14,035 nt of DNA from DATLAN01 sp035527455 (GTDB lineage: Bacteria; Planctomycetota; Planctomycetia; Pirellulales; Thermoguttaceae). Shown one piece after another: positions 6,665-12,803 of this stretch (position 1 is its first letter; each line of letters starts with the position of its first letter). Under the pieces are notes generated by a model, which was not told where the DNA came from, made no database searches, and saw only the letters and a list, made by a program, of their open reading frames with translations. Location of the stretch: the NCBI GenBank assembly GCA_035527455.1, contig DATLAN010000218.1:1-14035 (forward strand), in the 5' to 3' direction. Made by a program: the position numbers and the translations under genes.

Positions 6665-7576
6665 ATGGAAGAATCCCCGGAGGTGAAAATCCTGGTCTTG
6701 GCGGACTCTCGAGCGTCCGCGGAGCGTTGGGCGGCAATGCTCGCGGGATCGGAGACGGTCATTTGGCTGTCTCGCTTGGAGATTCCACCTTCTGCCCATC
6801 CCGACGTGGTCGTCACCGACCGGGACCTGCCCGGGCACCGCGACCCGGAAATCCTGCCCGGGAAGGCCCCTCCCACGCTGGTGGGCGTTGTGAAGATCGG
6901 TGGTGGGCAAGGGCGGGCCGACGTCGCCCTGCCGGAGGACGTGACGGCGCGGGAACTGCGGCTGGCCTGTCGGCTCCTGGCCCAAATCGTGCGGCTGCGT
7001 CGCCGCGAAAAATCCGCCGCCCAGAGCCATCGCCGGTTGGCCGAGCAGGCGCTGACGGATCCGCTGACGGGCCTACCCAACCGCCGGGCATGGCAGGACG
7101 GCCTGGAAGAGCGTCTCGCTCGCATCGCGGGTCCCGAAGGCCCCCGCTCGCAGCGGCTTTGCGTGGCCGTTCTCGATCTGGATCACTTCAAGCGCGTCAA
7201 CGACACCCACGGCCACGCGGTCGGCGACGAGGTGTTGCGGGCCTCGGGCCGGTCGATTCGCGAGAGTCTGCGGCAGGACGACTTCGTGGCCCGGCTCGGC
7301 GGCGACGAGTTCGGCCTGCTGCTCTGGGTGCCCGACGAACCAACGGCCGCCTCGGTCGTCGACCGGGTCCGCACGACGCTCCCCCCTCGGTTGATCCAGG
7401 CCGCTACCCACGCGATAACCGCCAGCGCGGGCTATCACGTCGTGGCGTCGGTCGAATCACCGGCCACAACGCTCTCGGCCGATACCGTCTATTCCGTTGC
7501 CGATGCGGCCATGCACGAGGCGAAGCGTCTGGGACGCGATCGGACGGTGGCGTACGAGGACTTGCGTCGTGCTTAG
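6665..7576 (+). CDS. Diguanylate cyclase (GGDEF) with degenerate receiver-like N-terminus
   Basis: The 303-residue cytoplasmic protein has a C-terminal GGDEF domain (about 125-300) that makes cyclic di-GMP from two GTP. Typical features are L-T-D-P-L-T-G-L-P-N-R-R (130-141), D-L-D-H-F-K-R-V-N-D (171-180), the signature G212-G-D-E-F216, and an intact inhibitory I-site R203-Q-D-D206 five residues before it. Residues 5-95 resemble a short response-regulator receiver: a beta strand KILVLAD, then V-V-V-T-D52-R-D-L-P-G with D52 where the phosphorylated Asp would be. The usual acidic pair is missing and the domain is short, so phosphorylation is doubtful. The ATG at 6665 is chosen over one at 6629, which lies upstream of the TATAAT box. 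No Shine-Dalgarno site is present. It is a single-gene unit ended by the terminator at 7616-7645. Confidence 0.9.
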   Translation: MEESPEVKILVLADSRASAERWAAMLAGSETVIWLSRLEIPPSAHPDVVVTDRDLPGHRDPEILPGKAPPTLVGVVKIGGGQGRADVALPEDVTARELRLACRLLAQIVRLRRREKSAAQSHRRLAEQALTDPLTGLPNRRAWQDGLEERLARIAGPEGPRSQRLCVAVLDLDHFKRVNDTHGHAVGDEVLRASGRSIRESLRQDDFVARLGGDEFGLLLWVPDEPTAASVVDRVRTTLPPRLIQAATHAITASAGYHVVASVESPATTLSADTVYSVADAAMHEAKRLGRDRTVAYEDLRRA

Positions 7577-7615
7577 CTTAGCGGCCGATGTCCGTTCTTG
7601 CGACGAAAGGAGGAC

Positions 7616-7645
7616 CCCGCCGAACGCAGTCGGCGGGCGTTTTTT
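7616..7645 (+). terminator. Intrinsic terminator of the cyclase gene
   Basis: CCCGCCGA (7616-7623), a six-base loop, TCGGCGGG (7630-7637), then CG and six Ts form a textbook Rho-independent terminator 40 bases past the stop codon. It is the clearest terminator in the window. Its stem could also act on the converging nagB transcript, but that strand lacks a T-run after it. Confidence 0.88.
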
Positions 7646-7656
7646 CGACGCACTCG

Positions 7657-7695
7657 GTTCATGTCATGCACAGTTCATGTCATGCAGAGCATGAC
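7657..7695. repeat. 14-nt direct repeat plus hairpin downstream of nagB
   Basis: GTTCATGTCATGCA occurs at 7657-7670 and 7673-7686, two bases apart. The second copy extends into a GTCATGC-AGA-GCATGAC stem-loop (7679-7695). It lies 21 bases past the stop codon of the minus-strand nagB fusion gene and may mark the 3' end of that transcript. Confidence 0.7.
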
Positions 7696-7715
7696 CTGCG
7701 GAAGTCGCGGCGAAT

Positions 7716-9581
7716 TCACCCATCCCAGCGGACGAAGGCTTCCATGGCGTAGTACTCCGGCAGGCCGATGCGGTTGTAGAGGTCGGCCGTGTGGCGGTTG
7801 CGGTCTTCGGCCCGCTGCCAGAACTCGCGGGGATCGTCCGGGCCGGGGAACAGGGCCGAGTCCTTTTGGGATTCGTGACGGAAAATGGCCGTCTTCTTCA
7901 GCTTCAAATCGCCCGGGCTCAGCGGTACCGCGATGTCGATCACGTGTGGGGCCCATTCCTGCCACGCGCCGCGATAGAGCAAGACCGCCGGCCGGGCGCC
8001 CGTGTCGGCCTCGATGCCCCTGAGCGCCTGAAAGATCACCTCCGCACAGAGCCGGTGCGTGCCGTGCGGATCGGACAGGTCGCCGGCCACGTAGACCTGG
8101 CCGGGCTGGACCTGCTCGATCAGCTCGCGGACCAGCCGGGCGTCTTCCTCGGTGATCGGATTCTTGGCGATCGTGCCCGTCCGGTAGAAGGGCAGGTTGA
8201 GGAAGTGCAGGTTCTCCTCGCGGCAGCCGCAGACCTCGGCGGCCGACTTGGCCTCGCTCCAACGGATCAGCTCCTTGATTCTCAGCACCTCGTCGACGTC
8301 CGGCTCGCCGGGCCCCTTTTCAGCCAACGCTCGATGGACGTGGGTTTCCAACGCGGGCGATTTGTCGGCGTCGATCTGGAAGCGGCGATTCAACTCGGTC
8401 AACAGATCGGCCACCTGCCGGGCGTCGTGGTCGAACACGGCGATGTTGCCGCTGGTCATGTAGGCCACGTGGACCTCGTGCTCGTCCTCGTTCAGGCGAA
8501 TCATCGTACCGCCCATGCTGATCACGTCGTCGTCCGGGTGGGGGCTGAAGCAGAGGACCCGCTGCCGATCGCGTCCGGCCGGCTTGTACTCGATCGTGTC
8601 CATCATCCACTTGAACACCCGATGGGCCAGCGTCTGCGAGGGGCCGTGGTCGCGGAGCAGTTGGTGGAGGTTGTGTTGGCGGAAATCCTCGCCGTCGAGC
8701 TTCAACAGGGCCTTGCCCGTCTTCTCGCAAAGCCAAAGCACGGCCCGCTTGATCAAGGCGTCGGTCCACTCGACGCGGCCGAGGATCCAGGGCGTGGCCA
8801 CGCTGGTCAGTTCGGCGGCGGCCGCTTCGTCGAGCACGACGGCCACGTCGGGGTGTTCGCGGAGGTAGCTGGCCGGCACGCGGTCGCTGATCGGCCCCTC
8901 GACCGCCTCGCGGACGATCCGAACCTTGTGTTCGCCGAAGGCCATCAGGATGATCTTCCGCGCCTCGAAGATCGTGCCGATGCCCATGGTCAGCGCCTGG
9001 GTGGGCACGTTTTCCTCGTGGTAGAAATCGCTGGCGGCGTCCTTTCGGGTGACCGGATCCAGCGTAATCAGCCGCGTGCGGCTGTGGCGTTCGCAGAAGG
9101 GCTCGTTGAAGCCGATGTGGCCGTTGCGGCCGATGCCCAGGAGCATCAGGTCGATCCCGCCGGCGCGGCGGATGGCCTCCTCGAACTCCCGGCAGTGCCG
9201 CTCGACGGCCTCCGGGGCGACCGTGCCGTCGAGCAGGTGGACGTTCTCGCGGGGGATGTTCACGTGGTCGAAGAACGTCTCGCACATCCAGCGGTGGTAG
9301 CTCTGCAACCGGTCGGTGTGCAGGCCGTAGTATTCGTCGAGGTTGAAAGTGATCACCCGGGAGAGGTCGAGCCCCTCGTCGCGGTGCATGCGGACCAGTT
9401 GGCGATAGACGCCCACCGGGGTCGAGCCGGTCGGCAGCCCGAGCACGGCGTGCTGCCCGAAGGCGTTTCGCTCGCGGACCGTGTTGGCGACCATCTGCGC
9501 GACGTGTCGGGCAGCGTCGTCATTGGACTCGAATCCGAAGCAAGGAGTGCGTGTGGCCGGGATCGGTCGGGCGGAATGCAT
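7716..9581 (-). CDS. nagB: Glucosamine-6-phosphate deaminase fused to a PIG-L/LmbE-type deacetylase
   Basis: The 621-residue protein joins two enzymes. Residues about 10-265 are a NagB deaminase (glucosamine-6-phosphate to fructose-6-phosphate plus ammonia): L-G-L-P-T-G-S-T-P (47-55), N-L-D82-E-Y-Y-G-L and G-I-G-R-N153-G-H155-I-G-F-N-E160-P. N153 stands where E. coli has catalytic Asp141; Bacillus NagB, as I recall it, also has Asn there, so this need not mean loss of activity. After a linker (266-340), residues about 341-600 form a PIG-L/LmbE zinc deacetylase domain with S-P-H348-P-D-D351 and D-P-H506-G-T-H509 as likely zinc ligands. The fusion is a known architecture (recalled as PRK02122); its deacetylase substrate is unknown to me, though an N-acetylglucosamine derivative would fit. 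The ATG at 9581 directly abuts heptamer repeats, so there is no Shine-Dalgarno site. It follows proB by 86 bases. Confidence 0.93.
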   Translation of the reverse strand: MHSARPIPATRTPCFGFESNDDAARHVAQMVANTVRERNAFGQHAVLGLPTGSTPVGVYRQLVRMHRDEGLDLSRVITFNLDEYYGLHTDRLQSYHRWMCETFFDHVNIPRENVHLLDGTVAPEAVERHCREFEEAIRRAGGIDLMLLGIGRNGHIGFNEPFCERHSRTRLITLDPVTRKDAASDFYHEENVPTQALTMGIGTIFEARKIILMAFGEHKVRIVREAVEGPISDRVPASYLREHPDVAVVLDEAAAAELTSVATPWILGRVEWTDALIKRAVLWLCEKTGKALLKLDGEDFRQHNLHQLLRDHGPSQTLAHRVFKWMMDTIEYKPAGRDRQRVLCFSPHPDDDVISMGGTMIRLNEDEHEVHVAYMTSGNIAVFDHDARQVADLLTELNRRFQIDADKSPALETHVHRALAEKGPGEPDVDEVLRIKELIRWSEAKSAAEVCGCREENLHFLNLPFYRTGTIAKNPITEEDARLVRELIEQVQPGQVYVAGDLSDPHGTHRLCAEVIFQALRGIEADTGARPAVLLYRGAWQEWAPHVIDIAVPLSPGDLKLKKTAIFRHESQKDSALFPGPDDPREFWQRAEDRNRHTADLYNRIGLPEYYAMEAFVRWDG

Positions 9582-9616
9582 GGGCAGTGGGTAGTGGGCA
9601 GTGGGCAGTGGGTTAG
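9582..9616. repeat. GGGCAGT heptamer repeat adjoining the nagB start codon
   Basis: Seven-base units GGGCAGT, GGGTAGT, GGGCAGT, GGGCAGT and GGGTTAG run without a gap from the base next to the nagB ATG. On the coding strand they read ACTGCCC and end exactly at the start codon, replacing any ribosome binding site. Confidence 0.85.
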
Positions 9617-9618
9617 TA

Positions 9619-9651
9619 GCCGCTTGCGGCTTCGCAACGTCAGCTTCGCAA
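9619..9651. repeat. Third copy of the GCCGCTTGCGGCTTCGCAA repeat, with a truncated echo
   Basis: The 19-mer at 9619-9637 is identical to that at 2974-2992. GCTTCGCAA is repeated again at 9643-9651. It occupies the proB-nagB gap. The short internal GCCGCTTGCGGC palindrome could fold on its own, but no long inverted partner is present here. Confidence 0.85.
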
Positions 9652-9667
9652 CATCAACGACTCCCAT

Positions 9668-10807
9668 TCAACTCGTCAGAACCATATTATCACGATGAAT
9701 CACTTCGTCGTAGGGACAATGTCCCAAGGCGGCGGCGATCTGGCCGGTCTGGAGGCCCTTGATCCGCCGAACGTCGTCGGCAGTGTAGTTGGTCAACCCG
9801 CGGGCGAATTCCTCGCCTTGGGAATCGCACAGCGCGATCACGTCGCCCTTCTTGAAGTCTCCGTCCACGTCCTGCACGCCGATCGGCAGGAGGCTGCGTC
9901 CCTGCTGCTCGACGGCACGGCGGGCACCCGCATCGAGCCGCAATTTCCCCCGGGGCTTGACCGTCAACGCGACCCAGCGTTTGCGTGCGGCCATGGTTTG
10001 CCCCTGGGCGAGGATCAAGGTGCCCAACGGCTCGCCGGCGATGATCCTGGGCAGCACGTCCGGCGTGTGGCCGCCGGCGATGATCGCGTTTTCCCCTCCG
10101 GCGGTGACCAGTCGGGCAGCTTCCAGCTTGCTGGTCATGCCGCCTTTGCCCAGGCCGCCCGAACGATCCTGCACCAGGGCGAGGATCGATCGGTCGAAGC
10201 GTTCGACCGTAGGGATGATCCGCGAACGAGGATCGGCCGGATCGCCGTCGTACAGCCCGTCGACGTCGGAGAGCAACACCAGCAGGGGGGCCTGAATCAG
10301 GTTCGTGACGATGGCGGCCAGCCGGTCGTTGTCGCCGAAGGTGATCTGCAATTCATCGACGGCGACGGTGTCGTTCTCGTTGATCACCGGGACCGCCGGC
10401 AGGTCCAGGATCGCCCGGAGCGTATTTCGGGCGTTGAGGTAGCGGGTGCGGTGTTCGAGATCTTCGGCCGTCAGGAGGACTTGAGCGACGTGGTGCCCGT
10501 GGGTCCGCAGGGCTCGCTCGTAGGCCTCGACCAAGACACTCTGTCCGACCGCGGCGACGGCCTGGAGCTGGGCCACGTCTTCTGGCCGGCGAGCCAGCCC
10601 CAGGCGTCCCATCCCGGCTCCCACGGCCCCGGAGCTGACCAGTACCACCTTTCGGCCGGTATCCAGCACCCGGTGCAACTGCTCGGCGAGCTGTTCGATC
10701 CGCTCGGGCCGCAGGCGCCCGTCTTCCCGGCACAAGACGCGGGTGCCGACCTTGACCACGATGGTGGCGGCGGAGGTGGCGATTTCTTGGCGCAAGAGAT
10801 CGGTCAT
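9668..10807 (-). CDS. proB: Glutamate 5-kinase with C-terminal PUA domain
   Basis: ProB phosphorylates glutamate to gamma-glutamyl phosphate, the first step of proline synthesis. The 379-residue protein has an amino-acid kinase domain (about 15-255): V-V-K-V-G-T near the start, V-L-V-S-S-G-A-V-G-A-G-M-G-R-L, N-E-N-D-T-V-A-V-D-E-L with F-G-D-N-D-R-L-A, L-L-S-D-V-D-G-L-Y and G-G-M-T-S-K-L-E-A-A. A PUA domain occupies about 275-365. Length is normal and all motifs are intact. The ATG at 10807 is chosen, with GGA ten bases upstream; an in-frame ATG at 10876 would add 23 residues not typical of the family. No proA is in the window. It is divergent from purF and upstream of the nagB fusion, which may be co-transcribed despite no obvious functional link. 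Confidence 0.95.
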   Translation of the reverse strand: MTDLLRQEIATSAATIVVKVGTRVLCREDGRLRPERIEQLAEQLHRVLDTGRKVVLVSSGAVGAGMGRLGLARRPEDVAQLQAVAAVGQSVLVEAYERALRTHGHHVAQVLLTAEDLEHRTRYLNARNTLRAILDLPAVPVINENDTVAVDELQITFGDNDRLAAIVTNLIQAPLLVLLSDVDGLYDGDPADPRSRIIPTVERFDRSILALVQDRSGGLGKGGMTSKLEAARLVTAGGENAIIAGGHTPDVLPRIIAGEPLGTLILAQGQTMAARKRWVALTVKPRGKLRLDAGARRAVEQQGRSLLPIGVQDVDGDFKKGDVIALCDSQGEEFARGLTNYTADDVRRIKGLQTGQIAAALGHCPYDEVIHRDNMVLTS

Positions 10808-10902
10808 CGGTTTCCAGGGGGCATAGCGGGTTTGGGCGGGAATACACCAGTATTTATGATAATGCAAGCTCGGCAAAGCAGGAAGGGCGGCCTGCGAGCC
10901 CG

Positions 10903-10931
10903 TTGTAAAACTCGCGTCCGCCGTCTACAAT
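10903..10931 (+). promoter_or_regulatory. Possible sigma-70 promoter of purF
   Basis: TTGTAA (10903-10908), 17 bases, then TACAAT (10926-10931) match the consensus at four and five of six positions. Transcription would start near 10938, giving purF a leader of about 175 bases that includes all three hairpins at 10958-11045. Confidence 0.5.
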
Positions 10932-10957
10932 GGTGCTGTGGTGCCGTGTGTCCCAAC

Positions 10958-11045
10958 GTGGGGCACGTTTTCAACGTGCCTACCACCGAAAAGGCACGTT
11001 GAAAACATGCCCCACAAGAAAAGGCACGTTGAAAACGTGCCCCAC
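10958..11045. repeat. Three GGCACGTT hairpins in the purF leader
   Basis: Hairpins with eight-base arms lie at 10962-10980 (loop TTC), 10993-11011 (loop GAA, one mismatch from AACATGCC) and 11023-11041 (loop GAA). The first is in the opposite orientation to the other two. The outer GTGGGG and CCCCAC flanks are kept. The family is shared with 3957-4003. Confidence 0.88.
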
Positions 11046-11113
11046 GAGTCGTGCGCACGGCGCGCAAAAGTCACAACGCAAGACTCTACCTGCCCTCGGT
11101 CAGTTCCTGCCTT

Positions 11114-12694
11114 ATGAACGAACTGCGTGACGAATGTGGGGTTGCCGCGATTTACCATTTGCCCGGGCGCGGCAACAGCCCCTTGTGCCCCCAGCAAGGT
11201 CCCGAGGAGATCGCCCGGCTGATGCCCCGGATGTTGCTGGACATCCAGAACCGCGGCCAGCTTTCGGCCGGGATGACCACCTACAATCCCGATCGCAACC
11301 AGTTGATCGACACGCACAAGGACATCGGCAGCGTCAACGAGGTTTTTCGGCTGAATCACCGCGGCAAGTTCGAGAACCTGATGAAGGAATACGCCGGTCG
11401 GGCAGCGATCGGGCACGTGCGCTACGCTACTTGCGGGTTGGACGACCGCCGCTACGCCCAGCCGTTCGAACGCCACCACATCAAGAAGCGCAAGTGGTTC
11501 AGCTTCGCCTTCAACGGCCAGTTGGCCAACTACATGGATCTCCGCGGGGAGTTGCTCGGCAACGACGACAACTATCTCTCGCGGGAGACCGACACCGAAA
11601 TCATCATGCACCAGTTGTGTACGGCGTTGTCGGTCGACCCCCATCCGCCCCTGATCGAGGTCTGCCGCAAGTTGGCCGAGAAATTCGACGGCGCCTACAG
11701 CATGGTATTTCTCGACGCGTTGGGCAACATGATGGTGTTGCGCGATCCGCTGGGGATCAAGCCGCTGAGTTACGCCGTCGAGGGCCCGTTGTTCGCCGCG
11801 GCCAGCGAAAGCGTCGCCCTGTTGAACCTGGGCTTCGCCCCGGAGAGCATCAAGTCGGTTCCACCCGGACAGGCGGCCATCATCAGCGAGGGACGGCTGA
11901 AGTTCGAGTCGTTCGCCCCCAGTCCCCGCCGGGCCCATTGCTTCTTCGAGTGGATCTACTTCTCCAACGTGGCCAGCACGCTGGACGGTCGGAGCGTCTA
12001 CCTGGCCCGTAAGGCGCTGGGCGAAGAGCTGGCCCGTCTGGAGACGGTGCCCATCGACAAGGATACGGTCGTCGTGCCCGTGCCCGACACCAGCAAGGCC
12101 GCCGCCGACGCGATGGCTTACGCCCTGGCGATCCCCAGTGTGGAGGGCCTCATCCGCAATCGCTACAGCGGGCGCACCTTCATCGAAGGGGACAGCAACC
12201 GCAAGCAGAAGGCCCAGACCAAGTACACGCCTTTGCGAGAAGTCCTGGAGGGGAAGCGCGTCTTGCTGGTCGAAGACTCGCTCGTGCGCGGCACGACGCT
12301 GAAGGCCTTGGTGCAGCGGATCCGGCAATTGGGACTTCCCCGCGAAATCCACGTCCGCGTCGCCTGCCCGCCGATCGTGGCTCCCTGCTTCTACGGCATC
12401 GACATGTCGACGGTCGGCGAGCTGTTCGCGCCGCATTTCCTCGAAAGCGGCCCGTTGACCGAGAAAGCCGAAGCCGAGATGGCCGCCCGATTGGGGGCCG
12501 ACTCGCTCCGCTACCTGCCGGTTGCGTCGGTTGCCCGGGCGATCGGCTGCGACGCCGGTTCGCTTTGCCGTGCCTGCATCACCGGCGAGTATCCGACTCC
12601 CTACGGCCGCAAACTCGCCCAAATCGCCCTGCACAACCACCGTAACCACATCCATGGGCGGACGTATGAGGCCGTTCGTGGGAGTGGGCGATAG
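11114..12694 (+). CDS. purF: Amidophosphoribosyltransferase (PurF, Fe-S type)
   Basis: PurF makes 5-phosphoribosylamine from PRPP and glutamine, the first committed step of purine synthesis. The 526-residue protein has an N-terminal Ntn glutaminase: C8 (L-R-D-E-C-G-V-A) would become the nucleophile after removal of a seven-residue propeptide. The pocket residues R103 (H-V-R-Y-A-T), N134-G135 and D160 (E-T-D-T-E) are all present. The PRPP-binding loop is V-E-D-S-L-V-R-G-T-T (386-395). C276, C425, C485 and C488 (H-C-F-F-E-W-I-Y-F, P-C-F-Y-G-I-D, C-R-A-C) line up with the four 4Fe-4S ligands of Bacillus PurF, so an oxygen-sensitive cluster is likely. The ATG at 11114 is chosen because it gives a normal propeptide; the in-frame ATG at 11051 would give 21 unusual extra residues. 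No Shine-Dalgarno site is visible. A PurF-family gene follows after 109 bases. Confidence 0.95.
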   Translation: MNELRDECGVAAIYHLPGRGNSPLCPQQGPEEIARLMPRMLLDIQNRGQLSAGMTTYNPDRNQLIDTHKDIGSVNEVFRLNHRGKFENLMKEYAGRAAIGHVRYATCGLDDRRYAQPFERHHIKKRKWFSFAFNGQLANYMDLRGELLGNDDNYLSRETDTEIIMHQLCTALSVDPHPPLIEVCRKLAEKFDGAYSMVFLDALGNMMVLRDPLGIKPLSYAVEGPLFAAASESVALLNLGFAPESIKSVPPGQAAIISEGRLKFESFAPSPRRAHCFFEWIYFSNVASTLDGRSVYLARKALGEELARLETVPIDKDTVVVPVPDTSKAAADAMAYALAIPSVEGLIRNRYSGRTFIEGDSNRKQKAQTKYTPLREVLEGKRVLLVEDSLVRGTTLKALVQRIRQLGLPREIHVRVACPPIVAPCFYGIDMSTVGELFAPHFLESGPLTEKAEAEMAARLGADSLRYLPVASVARAIGCDAGSLCRACITGEYPTPYGRKLAQIALHNHRNHIHGRTYEAVRGSGR

Positions 12695-12708
12695 ACCCGG
12701 CGGCCCCC

Positions 12709-12737
12709 TTGACGTAGCTTCCGATTCGCCCTAGGAA
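12709..12737 (+). promoter_or_regulatory. Weak possible promoter before the PurF paralog
   Basis: TTGACG (12709-12714), 17 bases, then TAGGAA (12732-12737). The -35 is good and the -10 is poor. Readthrough from purF is equally likely. Confidence 0.25.
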
Positions 12738-12790
12738 TAAAGACTTCCCGGCGGCTTGGCCGGCCGATCCTGTCGAAATCCTGGTCTTTG

Positions 12791-12795
12791 GGAGG
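12791..12795 (+). promoter_or_regulatory. Shine-Dalgarno site of the PurF paralog
   Basis: GGAGG lies eight bases before the ATG at 12804 and fixes the start. It is one of only two strong sites in the window; purF next door has none. Confidence 0.75.
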
Positions 12796-12803
12796 AAACC
12801 ACC

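Larger units (their letters stand above)
10808..11113. other. Divergent proB/purF control region without genes
   Basis: This 306-base stretch holds no credible gene. The proB side (10841-10865) is AT-rich; a weak minus-strand pair TTGCAT, 17 bases, TATTCC could be a proB promoter, but it matches consensus poorly. The purF side contains a better promoter at 10903-10931 and three hairpin repeats at 10958-11045. Short reading frames here only translate the repeats. Confidence 0.6.

Noticed and set aside
7607..7614. AAAGGAGG ribosome-site-like sequence
   Set aside because: No start codon follows at a usable distance; the next feature is the terminator stem.
9582..9616. G-quadruplex as the main explanation of the GGGCAGT tract
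   Set aside because: Five GGG runs with four-base loops could fold, but the exact seven-base period shared with the other tract fits tandem repeat expansion better. Folding remains untested.
7791..9698. Plus-strand open frame of about 635 codons opposite the nagB fusion
   Set aside because: It has low-complexity Val/Asp/Gly/Leu-rich composition, no family motif, and lies exactly opposite two intact enzyme domains.
10938..11113. Purine or other riboswitch in the purF leader
   Set aside because: The structure is fully accounted for by three copies of a repeat also found 7 kb away, and no known riboswitch core was recognised.
10925..12655. Long minus-strand open frame opposite purF
   Set aside because: It is the antisense shadow of purF. 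Its C-terminal part only translates the hairpin repeats at 10958-11045.
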